Below are positions 37,601 to 52,220 of a stretch of DNA of 64,000 nucleotides, in pieces. The DNA lies in contig OX344763.1 of assembly GCA_947034895.1 (NCBI GenBank), forward strand, positions 61,585,093 to 61,649,092. The letters are read 5' to 3'. Origin of the DNA: Rhytidiadelphus loreus (lineage: Eukaryota; Streptophyta; Bryopsida; Hypnales; Hylocomiaceae). A model generated the notes under the pieces. That model was not told the origin of the DNA, searched no databases, and worked only from the letters and a program-made list of their open reading frames with translations. A program made the position numbers and the translations under genes. Positions within the stretch are counted from its first letter, which is position 1; every line of letters begins with the position of its first letter.

Positions 37601-38060
37601 GTGCAAGCATGTGGTGCAAGTTGCAATTCTTCTTGAATCCAAATATCCAAGAAAATATTCATTTGGTGGTAACATTGGATGCCTTGAATGTTAAACTAGA
37701 AATTGATGCACGAACCTTGTGCTGTACTTTCATGTCCAATAAAATTGGACCTCATGAAATTCACCTAAAGAATAATGTGCAAGCATGTGGTGCAGGTTGC
37801 AATTCTTCTTGCATCCAGTTATCCAAAAAATTATTCATTTGGTGGTAACATTGAATGCCTTGAATGTTAAACTAGAAATTGGTGCACGAACCTTGTGCTG
37901 TACTTTCATGTCCAAGAAAATTGGACCTCATGAAATTCACCTAAAGAATAATGTGCAAGCATGTGGTGCAAGTTGCAATTCTTCTTCAATCCAAATATCC
38001 AAAAAAATATTCATTTGGTGGTAACATTGAATGCCTTGAATGTTAAACTAGAAATTGATG
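33469..38060 (+). repeat. Long higher-order copy, 44-monomer offset (copy 2)
   Basis: This is the partner of 25725-30316. Own variants include GGTGGTGACATTG near 35555, CACGAATCTTG near 37005, CACCCACAGAAT near 37235 and GTGCAGGTTGC near 37790. It partly overlaps the second 18-monomer unit and, at its right end, the first 35-monomer unit. Confidence 0.85.
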
Positions 38061-41000
38061 CACGAACCTTGTGCTGTACTTTCAAGTCCAAGAAAATTGG
38101 ACTTCATGAAATTCACCTAGAGAATAATGTGCAAGCATGTGGTGCAAGTTGCAATTCTTCTTGCATCCAGTTATCCAAAAAAATATTCATTTGGTGGTAA
38201 CATTGGATGCCTTGAATGTTAAACTAGAAATTGATGCACGAACCTTGTGCTGTACTTTCATGTCCAAGAAAATTGGACCTCATGAAATTCACCTAGAGAA
38301 TAATGTACAAGCATGTGGTGCAAGTTGCAATTCTTCTTGAATCCAAATATCCAAAAAAATATTCATTGGGTGGTAACATTGGATGCCTTGAATGTTAAAC
38401 TAGAAATTGATGCACGAACCTTGAGCTGTACTTTCATATCCAAGAAAATTGGACCTCATGAAATTCACCTAAAGAATAATGTGCAAGCATGTGGTGCAAG
38501 TTGCAATTCTTCTTCAATCCAAATATCCAAAAAAATATTCATTTGGTGGTAACATTGAATGCCTTGAATGTTAAACTAGAAATTGGTGCACGAACCTTGT
38601 GCTGTACTTTCATGCCCAAGAAAATTGGACCTCATGAAATTCACCTAGAGAATAATGTGCAAGCATGTGGTGCAAGTTGCAATTCTTCTTCAATCCAAAT
38701 ATCCAAAAAAATATTCATTGGGTGGTAACATTGAATGCCTTGAATGTTAAACTAGAAATTGATGCACGAACCTTCTGCTGTACTTTCATGTCCAAGAAAA
38801 TTGGACCTCATGAAATTCACCTAAAGAATAATGTGCAAGCATGTGGTGCAAGTTGCAATTCTTCTTGAATCCAAATATCCAAAAAAATATTCATTGGGTG
38901 GTAACATTGAATGCCTTGAATGTTAAACTAGAAATTGATGCACGAACCTTCTGCTGTACTTTCATGTCCAAGAAAATTGGACTTCATGAAATTCACCTAG
39001 AGAATAATGTGCAAGCATGTGGTGCAAGTTGCAATTCTTCTTGAATCCAAATATCCAAAAAAATATTCATTGGGTGGTAACATTGAATGCCTTGAATGTT
39101 AAACTAGAAATTGATGCACGAACCTTCTGCTGTACTTTCATGTCCAAGAAAATTGGACCTCATGAAATTCACCTAAAGAATAATGTGCAAGCATGTGGTG
39201 CAAGTTGCAATTCTTCTTGAATCCAAATATCCAAAAAAATATTCATTTGGTGGTAACATTGAATGCCTTGAATGTTAAACTAGAAATTGATGCACGAACC
39301 TTGTGCTGTACTTTCATGTCCAAGAGAATTGGACTTCATGAAATTCACCTAGAGAATAATGTGCAAGCATGTGGTGCAAGTTGCAATTCTTCTTGAATCC
39401 AAATATCCAAAAAAATATTCATTGGGTGGTAACATTGAATGCCTTGAATGTTAAACTAGAAATTGATGCACGAACCTTCTGCTGTACTTTCATGTCCAAG
39501 AAAATTGGACCTCATGAAATTCACCTAAAGAATAATGTGCAAGCATGTGGTGCAAGTTGCAATTCTTCTTGAATCCATACATCCAAGAAAATATTCATTT
39601 GGTGGTAACTTTGAATGCCTTGAATGTTAAACTAGAAATTGATGCACGAACCTTGTGCTGTACTTTCATGTCCAAGAAAATTGGACGTCATGAAATTCAC
39701 CTAAACAATAATGTGCAAGCATGTGGTGCAAGTTGCAATTCTTCTTCAATCCAAATATCCAAAAAAATATTCATTTGGTGGTAACATTGAATGCCTTGAA
39801 TGTTAAACTAGAAATTGATACACGAACCTTGTGCTGTACTTTCATGTCCAAGAAAATTGGACTTCATGAAATTCACCTAAACAATAATGTGCAAGCATGT
39901 GGTGCAAGTTGCAATTCTTCTTCAATCCAAATATCCAAAAACATATTCATTGGGTGGTAACATTGGATGCCTTGAATGTTAAACTAGAAATTGGTGCACG
40001 AACCTTGAGCTGTACTTTCATATCCAAGAAAATTGGACCTCATGAAATTCACCTAAAGAATAATGTGCAAGCATGTGGTGCAAGTTGCAATTCTTCTTCA
40101 ATCCAAATATCCAAAAAAATATTCATTTGGTGGTAACATTGAATGCCTTGAATGTTAAACTAGAAATTGATACACGAACCTTGTGCTGTACTTTCATGTC
40201 CAAGAGAATTGGACTTCATGAAATTCACCTAGAGAATAATGTGCAAGCATGTGGTGCAAGTTGCAATTCTTCTTGAATCCAAATATCCAAAAAAATATTC
40301 ATTGGGTGGTAACATTGAATGCCTTGAATGTTAAACTAGAAATTGATGCACGAACCTTCTGCTGTACTTTCATGTCCAAGAAAATTGGACCTCATGAAAT
40401 TCACCTAAAGAATAATGTGCAAGCATGTGGTGCAAGTTGCAATTCTTCTTGAATCCAAACATCCAAGAAAATATTCATTTGGTGGTAACTTTGAATGCCT
40501 TGAATGTTAAACTAGAAATTGATGCACGAACCTTGTGCTGTACTTTCATGTCCAAGAAAATTGGACTTCATGAAATTCACCTAAACAATAATGTGCAAGC
40601 ATGTGGTGCAAGTTGCAATTCTTCTTCAATCCAAATATCCAAAAAAATATTCATTGGGTGGTAACATTGGATGCCTTGAATGTTAAACTAGAAATTGGTG
40701 CACGAACCTTGAGCTGTACTTTCATATCCAAGAAAATTGGACCTCATGAAATTCACCTAAAGAATAATGTGCAAGCATGTGGTGCAAGTTGCAATTCTTC
40801 TTCAATCCAAATATCCAAAAAAATATTCATTTGGTGGTAACATTGAATGCCTTGAATGTTAAACTAGAAATTGGTGCACGAACCTTGTGCTGTACTTTCA
40901 TGCCCAAGAAAATTGGACCTCATGAAATTCACCTAGAGAATAATGTGCAAGCATGTGGTGCAAGTTGCAATTCTTCTTGAATCCAAATATCCAAAAAAAT

Positions 41001-43441
41001 ATTCATTGGGTGGTAACATTGGATGCCTTGAATGTTAAACTAGAAATTGATGCACGAACCTTGAGCTGTACTTTCATATCCAAGAAAATTGGACCTCATG
41101 AAATTCACCTAAAGAATAATGTGCAAGCATGTGGTGCAAGTTGCAATTCTTCTTCAATCCAAATATCCAAAAAAATATTCATTTGTTGGTAACATTGAAT
41201 GCCTTGAATGTTAAACTAGAAATTGGTGCACGAACCTTGTGCTGTACTTTCATGCCCAAGAAAATTGGACCTCATGAAATTCACCTAGAGAATAATGTGC
41301 AAGCATGTGGTGCAAGTTGCAATTCTTCTTCAATCCAAATATCCAAGAAAATATTCATTTGGTGGTAACATTGAATGCCTTGAGTGTTAAACTAGAAATT
41401 GATGCACGAACCTTGTGCTGTACTTTCATGTCCAATAAAATTGGACCTCATGAAATTCACCTAAAGAATAATGTGCAAGCATGTGGTGCAAGTTGCAATT
41501 CTTCTTCAATCCAAATATCCAAAAAAATATTCATTTGGTGGTAACATTGAATGCCTTGAATGTTAAACTAGAAATTGACGCACGAACCTTGTGCTGTACT
41601 TTCAAGTCCAAGAAAATTGGACTTCATGAAATTCACCTAGAGAATAATGTGCAAGCATGTGGTGCAAGTTGCAATTCTTCTTGCATCCAGTTATCCAAAA
41701 AAATATTCATTGGGTGGTAACATTGGATGCCTTGAATGTTAAACTAGAAATTGATGCACGAACCTTGTGCTGTACTTTCATGTCCAAGAAAATTGGACCT
41801 CATGAAATTCACCTAAAGAATAATGTGCAAGCATGTGGTGCAAGTTGCAATTCTTCTTGAATCCAAATATCCAAAAAAATATTCATTTGGTGGTAACATT
41901 GAATGCCTTGAATGTTAAACTAGAAATTGATGCACGAACCTTGTGCTGTACTTTCAAGTCCAAGAAAATTGGACTTCATGAAATTCACCTAGAGAATAAT
42001 GTGCAAGCATGTGGTGCAAGTTGCAATTCTTCTTGCATCCAGTTATCCAAAAAAATATTCATTTGGTGGTAACATTGAATGCCTTGAATGTTAAACTAGA
42101 AATTGGTGCACGAACCTTGAGCTGTACTTTCATATCCAAGAAAATTGGACCTCATGAAATTCACCTAAAGAATAATGTGCAAGCATGTGGTGCAAGTTGC
42201 AATTCTTCTTCAATCCAAATATCCAAAAAAATATTCATTTGGTGGTAACATTGAATGCCTTGAATGTTAAACTAGAAATTGATACACGAACCTTGTGCTG
42301 TACTTTCATGTCCAAGAGAATTGGACTTCATGAAATTCACCTAGAGAATAATGTGCAAGCATGTGGTGCAAGTTGCAATTCTTCTTGAATCCAAATATCC
42401 AAAAAAATATTCATTGGGTGGTAACATTGAATGCCTTGAATGTTAAACTAGAAATTGATGCACGAACCTTCTGCTGTACTTTCATGTCCAAGAAAATTGG
42501 ACCTCATGAAATTCACCTAAAGAATAATGTGCAAGCATGTGGTGCAAGTTGCAATTCTTCTTGAATCCAAACATCCAAGAAAATATTCATTTGGTGGTAA
42601 CTTTGAATGCCTTGAATGTTAAACTAGAAATTGATGCACGAACCTTGTGCTGTACTTTCATGTCCAAGAAAATTGGACTTCATGAAATTCACCTAAACAA
42701 TAATGTGCAAGCATGTGGTGCAAGTTGCAATTCTTCTTCAATCCAAATATCCAAAAAAATATTCATTGGGTGGTAACATTGGATGCCTTGAATGTTAAAC
42801 TAGAAATTGGTGCACGAACCTTGAGCTGTACTTTCATATCCAAGAAAATTGGACCTCATGAAATTCACCTAAAGAATAATGTGCAAGCATGTGGTGCAAG
42901 TTGCAATTCTTCTTCAATCCAAATATCCAAAAAAATATTCATTTGGTGGTAACATTGAATGCCTTGAATGTTAAACTAGAAATTGGTGCACGAACCTTGT
43001 GCTGTACTTTCATGCCCAAGAAAATTGGACCTCATGAAATTCACCTAGAGAATAATGTGCAAGCATGTGGTGCAAGTTGCAATTCTTCTTGAATCCAAAT
43101 ATCCAAAAAAATATTCATTGGGTGGTAACATTGGATGCCTTGAATGTTAAACTAGAAATTGATGCACGAACCTTGAGCTGTACTTTCATATCCAAGAAAA
43201 TTGGACCTCATGAAATTCACCTAAAGAATAATGTGCAAGCATGTGGTGCAAGTTGCAATTCTTCTTCAATCCAAATATCCAAAAAAATATTCATTTGGTG
43301 GTAACATTGAATGCCTTGAATGTTAAACTAGAAATTGGTGCACGAACCTTGTGCTGTACTTTCATGCCCAAGAAAATTGGACCTCATGAAATTCACCTAG
43401 AGAATAATGTGCAAGCATGTGGTGCAAGTTGCAATTCTTCT
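37666..43441 (+). repeat. 35-monomer superrepeat, copy 1
   Basis: This matches 43826-49601 at an offset of 6,160 bp (35 monomers) for about 33 monomers. Shared rare markers include AATCCATACATCC, AATTGGACGTCATG, CCAAAAACATATTC, GATACACG, CTTGAGTGTTAAAC, TTGACGCACG and repeated CCTTCTGCTG. The only differences I noticed are G versus A at about 37795/43955 and TCAATCCAAAT versus TGCATCCAAAT at about 41510/47670. The 384 bp between the copies (43442-43825) are other variants. Confidence 0.9.
40073..43300 (+). repeat. Nested 12-monomer duplication inside superrepeat copy 1
   Basis: The stretch from 40073 recurs from 42185, an offset of 2,112 bp (12 monomers), for about six monomers. Shared markers in order are GATACACG, AAGAGAATTGG, CCTTCTGCTG, AAACATCCAAG, GGTAACTTTG, CTAAACAAT and GGTGCACGAACCTTGAG. 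The match fades near 43300, where TTTGTTGG in the first copy faces TTTGGTGG. The same nested pair sits in superrepeat copy 2, so it predates the 35-monomer event. Confidence 0.8.
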
Positions 43442-43825
43442 TGCATCCAGTTATCCAAAAAAATATTCATTTGGTGGTAACATTGAATGCCTTGAATGTT
43501 AAACTAGAAATTGGTGCACGAACCTTGAGCTGTACTTTCATATCCAAGAAAATTGGACCTCATGAAATTCACCTAAAGAATAATGTGCAAGCATGTGGTG
43601 CAAGTTGCAATTCTTCTTCAATCCAAATATCCAAAAAAATATTCATTTGGTGGTAACATTGAATGCCTTGAATGTTAAACTAGAAATTGGTGCACGAACC
43701 TTGTGCTGTACTTTCATGCCCAAGAAAATTGGACCTCATGAAATTCACCTAGAGAATAATGTGCAAGCATGTGGTGCAAGTTGCAATTCTTCTTGAATCC
43801 AAATATCCAAAAAAATATTCATTGG

Positions 43826-46800
43826 GTGGTAACATTGGATGCCTTGAATGTTAAACTAGAAATTGATGCACGAACCTTGTGCTGTACTTTCATGTCCAAT
43901 AAAATTGGACCTCATGAAATTCACCTAAAGAATAATGTGCAAGCATGTGGTGCAAGTTGCAATTCTTCTTGCATCCAGTTATCCAAAAAATTATTCATTT
44001 GGTGGTAACATTGAATGCCTTGAATGTTAAACTAGAAATTGGTGCACGAACCTTGTGCTGTACTTTCATGTCCAAGAAAATTGGACCTCATGAAATTCAC
44101 CTAAAGAATAATGTGCAAGCATGTGGTGCAAGTTGCAATTCTTCTTCAATCCAAATATCCAAAAAAATATTCATTTGGTGGTAACATTGAATGCCTTGAA
44201 TGTTAAACTAGAAATTGATGCACGAACCTTGTGCTGTACTTTCAAGTCCAAGAAAATTGGACTTCATGAAATTCACCTAGAGAATAATGTGCAAGCATGT
44301 GGTGCAAGTTGCAATTCTTCTTGCATCCAGTTATCCAAAAAAATATTCATTTGGTGGTAACATTGGATGCCTTGAATGTTAAACTAGAAATTGATGCACG
44401 AACCTTGTGCTGTACTTTCATGTCCAAGAAAATTGGACCTCATGAAATTCACCTAGAGAATAATGTACAAGCATGTGGTGCAAGTTGCAATTCTTCTTGA
44501 ATCCAAATATCCAAAAAAATATTCATTGGGTGGTAACATTGGATGCCTTGAATGTTAAACTAGAAATTGATGCACGAACCTTGAGCTGTACTTTCATATC
44601 CAAGAAAATTGGACCTCATGAAATTCACCTAAAGAATAATGTGCAAGCATGTGGTGCAAGTTGCAATTCTTCTTCAATCCAAATATCCAAAAAAATATTC
44701 ATTTGGTGGTAACATTGAATGCCTTGAATGTTAAACTAGAAATTGGTGCACGAACCTTGTGCTGTACTTTCATGCCCAAGAAAATTGGACCTCATGAAAT
44801 TCACCTAGAGAATAATGTGCAAGCATGTGGTGCAAGTTGCAATTCTTCTTCAATCCAAATATCCAAAAAAATATTCATTGGGTGGTAACATTGAATGCCT
44901 TGAATGTTAAACTAGAAATTGATGCACGAACCTTCTGCTGTACTTTCATGTCCAAGAAAATTGGACCTCATGAAATTCACCTAAAGAATAATGTGCAAGC
45001 ATGTGGTGCAAGTTGCAATTCTTCTTGAATCCAAATATCCAAAAAAATATTCATTGGGTGGTAACATTGAATGCCTTGAATGTTAAACTAGAAATTGATG
45101 CACGAACCTTCTGCTGTACTTTCATGTCCAAGAAAATTGGACTTCATGAAATTCACCTAGAGAATAATGTGCAAGCATGTGGTGCAAGTTGCAATTCTTC
45201 TTGAATCCAAATATCCAAAAAAATATTCATTGGGTGGTAACATTGAATGCCTTGAATGTTAAACTAGAAATTGATGCACGAACCTTCTGCTGTACTTTCA
45301 TGTCCAAGAAAATTGGACCTCATGAAATTCACCTAAAGAATAATGTGCAAGCATGTGGTGCAAGTTGCAATTCTTCTTGAATCCAAATATCCAAAAAAAT
45401 ATTCATTTGGTGGTAACATTGAATGCCTTGAATGTTAAACTAGAAATTGATGCACGAACCTTGTGCTGTACTTTCATGTCCAAGAGAATTGGACTTCATG
45501 AAATTCACCTAGAGAATAATGTGCAAGCATGTGGTGCAAGTTGCAATTCTTCTTGAATCCAAATATCCAAAAAAATATTCATTGGGTGGTAACATTGAAT
45601 GCCTTGAATGTTAAACTAGAAATTGATGCACGAACCTTCTGCTGTACTTTCATGTCCAAGAAAATTGGACCTCATGAAATTCACCTAAAGAATAATGTGC
45701 AAGCATGTGGTGCAAGTTGCAATTCTTCTTGAATCCATACATCCAAGAAAATATTCATTTGGTGGTAACTTTGAATGCCTTGAATGTTAAACTAGAAATT
45801 GATGCACGAACCTTGTGCTGTACTTTCATGTCCAAGAAAATTGGACGTCATGAAATTCACCTAAACAATAATGTGCAAGCATGTGGTGCAAGTTGCAATT
45901 CTTCTTCAATCCAAATATCCAAAAAAATATTCATTTGGTGGTAACATTGAATGCCTTGAATGTTAAACTAGAAATTGATACACGAACCTTGTGCTGTACT
46001 TTCATGTCCAAGAAAATTGGACTTCATGAAATTCACCTAAACAATAATGTGCAAGCATGTGGTGCAAGTTGCAATTCTTCTTCAATCCAAATATCCAAAA
46101 ACATATTCATTGGGTGGTAACATTGGATGCCTTGAATGTTAAACTAGAAATTGGTGCACGAACCTTGAGCTGTACTTTCATATCCAAGAAAATTGGACCT
46201 CATGAAATTCACCTAAAGAATAATGTGCAAGCATGTGGTGCAAGTTGCAATTCTTCTTCAATCCAAATATCCAAAAAAATATTCATTTGGTGGTAACATT
46301 GAATGCCTTGAATGTTAAACTAGAAATTGATACACGAACCTTGTGCTGTACTTTCATGTCCAAGAGAATTGGACTTCATGAAATTCACCTAGAGAATAAT
46401 GTGCAAGCATGTGGTGCAAGTTGCAATTCTTCTTGAATCCAAATATCCAAAAAAATATTCATTGGGTGGTAACATTGAATGCCTTGAATGTTAAACTAGA
46501 AATTGATGCACGAACCTTCTGCTGTACTTTCATGTCCAAGAAAATTGGACCTCATGAAATTCACCTAAAGAATAATGTGCAAGCATGTGGTGCAAGTTGC
46601 AATTCTTCTTGAATCCAAACATCCAAGAAAATATTCATTTGGTGGTAACTTTGAATGCCTTGAATGTTAAACTAGAAATTGATGCACGAACCTTGTGCTG
46701 TACTTTCATGTCCAAGAAAATTGGACTTCATGAAATTCACCTAAACAATAATGTGCAAGCATGTGGTGCAAGTTGCAATTCTTCTTCAATCCAAATATCC

Positions 46801-49601
46801 AAAAAAATATTCATTGGGTGGTAACATTGGATGCCTTGAATGTTAAACTAGAAATTGGTGCACGAACCTTGAGCTGTACTTTCATATCCAAGAAAATTGG
46901 ACCTCATGAAATTCACCTAAAGAATAATGTGCAAGCATGTGGTGCAAGTTGCAATTCTTCTTCAATCCAAATATCCAAAAAAATATTCATTTGGTGGTAA
47001 CATTGAATGCCTTGAATGTTAAACTAGAAATTGGTGCACGAACCTTGTGCTGTACTTTCATGCCCAAGAAAATTGGACCTCATGAAATTCACCTAGAGAA
47101 TAATGTGCAAGCATGTGGTGCAAGTTGCAATTCTTCTTGAATCCAAATATCCAAAAAAATATTCATTGGGTGGTAACATTGGATGCCTTGAATGTTAAAC
47201 TAGAAATTGATGCACGAACCTTGAGCTGTACTTTCATATCCAAGAAAATTGGACCTCATGAAATTCACCTAAAGAATAATGTGCAAGCATGTGGTGCAAG
47301 TTGCAATTCTTCTTCAATCCAAATATCCAAAAAAATATTCATTTGTTGGTAACATTGAATGCCTTGAATGTTAAACTAGAAATTGGTGCACGAACCTTGT
47401 GCTGTACTTTCATGCCCAAGAAAATTGGACCTCATGAAATTCACCTAGAGAATAATGTGCAAGCATGTGGTGCAAGTTGCAATTCTTCTTCAATCCAAAT
47501 ATCCAAGAAAATATTCATTTGGTGGTAACATTGAATGCCTTGAGTGTTAAACTAGAAATTGATGCACGAACCTTGTGCTGTACTTTCATGTCCAATAAAA
47601 TTGGACCTCATGAAATTCACCTAAAGAATAATGTGCAAGCATGTGGTGCAAGTTGCAATTCTTCTTGCATCCAAATATCCAAAAAAATATTCATTTGGTG
47701 GTAACATTGAATGCCTTGAATGTTAAACTAGAAATTGACGCACGAACCTTGTGCTGTACTTTCAAGTCCAAGAAAATTGGACTTCATGAAATTCACCTAG
47801 AGAATAATGTGCAAGCATGTGGTGCAAGTTGCAATTCTTCTTGCATCCAGTTATCCAAAAAAATATTCATTGGGTGGTAACATTGGATGCCTTGAATGTT
47901 AAACTAGAAATTGATGCACGAACCTTGTGCTGTACTTTCATGTCCAAGAAAATTGGACCTCATGAAATTCACCTAAAGAATAATGTGCAAGCATGTGGTG
48001 CAAGTTGCAATTCTTCTTGAATCCAAATATCCAAAAAAATATTCATTTGGTGGTAACATTGAATGCCTTGAATGTTAAACTAGAAATTGATGCACGAACC
48101 TTGTGCTGTACTTTCAAGTCCAAGAAAATTGGACTTCATGAAATTCACCTAGAGAATAATGTGCAAGCATGTGGTGCAAGTTGCAATTCTTCTTGCATCC
48201 AGTTATCCAAAAAAATATTCATTTGGTGGTAACATTGAATGCCTTGAATGTTAAACTAGAAATTGGTGCACGAACCTTGAGCTGTACTTTCATATCCAAG
48301 AAAATTGGACCTCATGAAATTCACCTAAAGAATAATGTGCAAGCATGTGGTGCAAGTTGCAATTCTTCTTCAATCCAAATATCCAAAAAAATATTCATTT
48401 GGTGGTAACATTGAATGCCTTGAATGTTAAACTAGAAATTGATACACGAACCTTGTGCTGTACTTTCATGTCCAAGAGAATTGGACTTCATGAAATTCAC
48501 CTAGAGAATAATGTGCAAGCATGTGGTGCAAGTTGCAATTCTTCTTGAATCCAAATATCCAAAAAAATATTCATTGGGTGGTAACATTGAATGCCTTGAA
48601 TGTTAAACTAGAAATTGATGCACGAACCTTCTGCTGTACTTTCATGTCCAAGAAAATTGGACCTCATGAAATTCACCTAAAGAATAATGTGCAAGCATGT
48701 GGTGCAAGTTGCAATTCTTCTTGAATCCAAACATCCAAGAAAATATTCATTTGGTGGTAACTTTGAATGCCTTGAATGTTAAACTAGAAATTGATGCACG
48801 AACCTTGTGCTGTACTTTCATGTCCAAGAAAATTGGACTTCATGAAATTCACCTAAACAATAATGTGCAAGCATGTGGTGCAAGTTGCAATTCTTCTTCA
48901 ATCCAAATATCCAAAAAAATATTCATTGGGTGGTAACATTGGATGCCTTGAATGTTAAACTAGAAATTGGTGCACGAACCTTGAGCTGTACTTTCATATC
49001 CAAGAAAATTGGACCTCATGAAATTCACCTAAAGAATAATGTGCAAGCATGTGGTGCAAGTTGCAATTCTTCTTCAATCCAAATATCCAAAAAAATATTC
49101 ATTTGGTGGTAACATTGAATGCCTTGAATGTTAAACTAGAAATTGGTGCACGAACCTTGTGCTGTACTTTCATGCCCAAGAAAATTGGACCTCATGAAAT
49201 TCACCTAGAGAATAATGTGCAAGCATGTGGTGCAAGTTGCAATTCTTCTTGAATCCAAATATCCAAAAAAATATTCATTGGGTGGTAACATTGGATGCCT
49301 TGAATGTTAAACTAGAAATTGATGCACGAACCTTGAGCTGTACTTTCATATCCAAGAAAATTGGACCTCATGAAATTCACCTAAAGAATAATGTGCAAGC
49401 ATGTGGTGCAAGTTGCAATTCTTCTTCAATCCAAATATCCAAAAAAATATTCATTTGGTGGTAACATTGAATGCCTTGAATGTTAAACTAGAAATTGGTG
49501 CACGAACCTTGTGCTGTACTTTCATGCCCAAGAAAATTGGACCTCATGAAATTCACCTAGAGAATAATGTGCAAGCATGTGGTGCAAGTTGCAATTCTTC
49601 T
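43826..49601 (+). repeat. 35-monomer superrepeat, copy 2
   Basis: This is the partner of 37666-43441, with the same monomer order and rare variants. The match ends where copy 1 has TTGCATCCAG and this copy has TTCAATCCAA. A third, shorter and more diverged copy follows near 50400-52220. Confidence 0.9.
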
Positions 49602-50280
49602 TCAATCCAAATATCCAAGAAAATATTCATTTGGTGGTAACATTGAATGCCTTGAGTGTTAAACTAGAAATTGATGCACGAACCTTGTGCTGTACTTTCA
49701 TGTCCAATAAAATTGGACCTCATGAAATTCACCTAAAGAATAATGTGCAAGCATGTGGTGCAAGTTGCAATTCTTCTTGCATCCAAATATCCAAAAAAAT
49801 ATTCATTTGGTGGTAACATTGAATGCCTTGAATGTTAAACTAGAAATTGACGCACGAACCTTGTGCTGTACTTTCAAGTCCAAGAAAATTGGACTTCATG
49901 AAATTCACCTAGAGAATAATGTGCAAGCATGTGGTGCAAGTTGCAATTCTTCTTGCATCCAGTTATCCAAAAAAATATTCATTGGGTGGTAACATTGGAT
50001 GCCTTGAATGTTAAACTAGAAATTGATGCACGAACCTTGTGCTGTACTTTCATGTCCAAGAAAATTGGACCTCATGAAATTCACCTAAAGAATAATGTGC
50101 AAGCATGTGGTGCAAGTTGCAATTCTTCTTGAATCCAAATATCCAAAAAAATATTCATTTGGTGGTAACATTGAATGCCTTGAATGTTAAACTAGAAATT
50201 GATGCACGAACCTTGTGCTGTACTTTCAAGTCCAAGAAAATTGGACTTCATGAAATTCACCTAGAGAATAATGTGCAAGC
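46233..50280 (+). repeat. Nested 12-monomer duplication in superrepeat copy 2, extended
   Basis: 46233 recurs from 48345 at 2,112 bp, as in copy 1. Here the match resumes beyond the superrepeat limit: 49577-50280 follows 47465-48168, sharing CTTGAGTGTTAAAC, TTGCATCCAAATATCC and TTGACGCACG. The 12-monomer unit therefore went through an additional exchange in this copy. Confidence 0.8.
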
Positions 50281-50399
50281 ATGTGGTGCAAGTTGCAATT
50301 CTTCTTGCATCCAGTTATCCAAAAAAATATTCATTTGGTGGTAACATTGAATGCCTTGAATGTTAAACTAGAAATTGATGCACGAACCTTGTGCTGTAC

Positions 50400-52220
50400 T
50401 TTCATGTCCAAGAAAATTGGACCTCATGAAATTCACCTAGAGAATAATGTACAAGCATGTGGTGCAAGTTGCAATTCTTCTTGAATCCAAATATCCAAAA
50501 AAATATTCATTGGGTGGTAACATTGGATGCCTTGAATGTTAAACTAGAAATTGATGCACGAACCTTGAGCTGTACTTTCATATCCAAGAAAATTGGACCT
50601 CATGAAATTCACCTAAAGAATAATGTGCAAGCATGTGGTGCAAGTTGCAATTCTTCTTCAATCCAAATATCCAAAAAAATATTCATTTGGTGGTAACATT
50701 GAATGCCTTGAATGTTAAACTAGAAATTGGTGCACGAACCTTGTGCTGTACTTTCATGCCCAAGAAAATTGGACCTCATGAAATTCACCTAGAGAATAAT
50801 GTGCAAGCATGTGGTGCAAGTTGCAATTCTTCTTGAATCCAAATATCCAAAAAAATATTCATTGGGTGGTAACATTGAATGCCTTGAATGTTAAACTAGA
50901 AATTGATGCACGAACCTTCTGCTGTACTTTCATGTCCAAGAAAATTGGACCTCATGAAATTCACCTAAAGAATAATGTGCAAGCATGTGGTGCAAGTTGC
51001 AATTCTTCTTGAATCCAAATATCCAAAAAAATATTCATTGGGTGGTAACATTGAATGCCTTGAATGTTAAACTAGAAATTGATGCACGAACCTTGTGCTG
51101 TACTTTCATGTCCAAGAAAATTGGACTTCATGAAATTCACCTAGAGAATAATGTGCAAGCATGTGGTGCAAGTTGCAATTCTTCTTGAATCCAAATATCC
51201 AAAAAAATATTCATTGGGTGGTAACATTGAATGCCTTGAATGTTAAACTAGAAATTGATGCACGAACCTTGAGCTGTACTTTCATGTCCAAGAAAATTGG
51301 ACCTCATGAAATTCACCTAAAGAATAATGTGCAAGCATGTGGTGCAAGTTGCAATTCTTCTTGAATCCAAATATCCAAAAAAATATTCATTTGGTGGTAA
51401 CATTGAATGCCTTGAATGTTAAACTAGAAATTGGTGCACGAACCTTGTGCTGTACTTTCATGTCCAAGAGAATTGGACTTCATGAAATTCACCTAGAGAA
51501 TAATGTGCAAGCATGTGGTGCAAGTTGCAATTCTTCTTGAATCCAAAGATCCAAAAAAATATTCATTGGGTGGTAACATTGAATGCCTTGAATGTTAAAC
51601 TAGAAATTGATGCACGAACCTTCTGCTGTACTTTCATGTCCAAGAAAATTGGACCTCATGAAATTCACCTAAAGAATAATGTGCAAGCATCTGGTGCAAG
51701 TTGCAATTCTTCTTGAATCCAAACATCCAAGAAAATATTCATTTGGTGGTAACTTTGAATGCCTTGAATGTTAAACTAGAAATTGATGCACGAACCTTGT
51801 GCTGTACTTTCATGTCCAAGAAAATTGGACTTCATGAAATTCACCTAAACAATAATGTGCAAGCATGTGGTGCAAGTTGCAATTCTTCTTCAATCCAAAT
51901 ATCCAAAAAAATATTCATTTGGTGGTAACATTGAATGCCTTGAATGTTAAACTAGAAATTGATACACGAACCTTGTGCTGTACTTTCATGTCCAAGAAAA
52001 TTCGACTTTATGAAATTCACCTAAACAATAATGTGCAAGCATGTGGTGCAAGTTGCAATTCTTCTTCAATCCAAATATCCAAAAACATATTCATTGGGTG
52101 GTAACATTGGATGCCTTGAATGTTAAACTAGAAATTGGTGCACGAACCTTGAGCTGTACTTTCATATCCAAGAAAATTGGACCTCATGAAATTCACCTAA
52201 AGAATAATGTGCAAGCATGT
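50400..52220 (+). repeat. 35-monomer superrepeat, partial third copy
   Basis: Monomer order follows 44416-46236 at an offset of 5,984 bp (34 monomers), including CCTTCTGCTG, GGTAACTTTG, GATACACG and CCAAAAACATATTC. It is more diverged than the other pair: CCTTGTGCTG or CCTTGAGCTG replace some CCTTCTGCTG, with CCAAAGATCC near 51545, AGCATCTGG near 51690 and TTCGACTTTATG near 52000. It is probably an older or edge copy. Confidence 0.75.
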
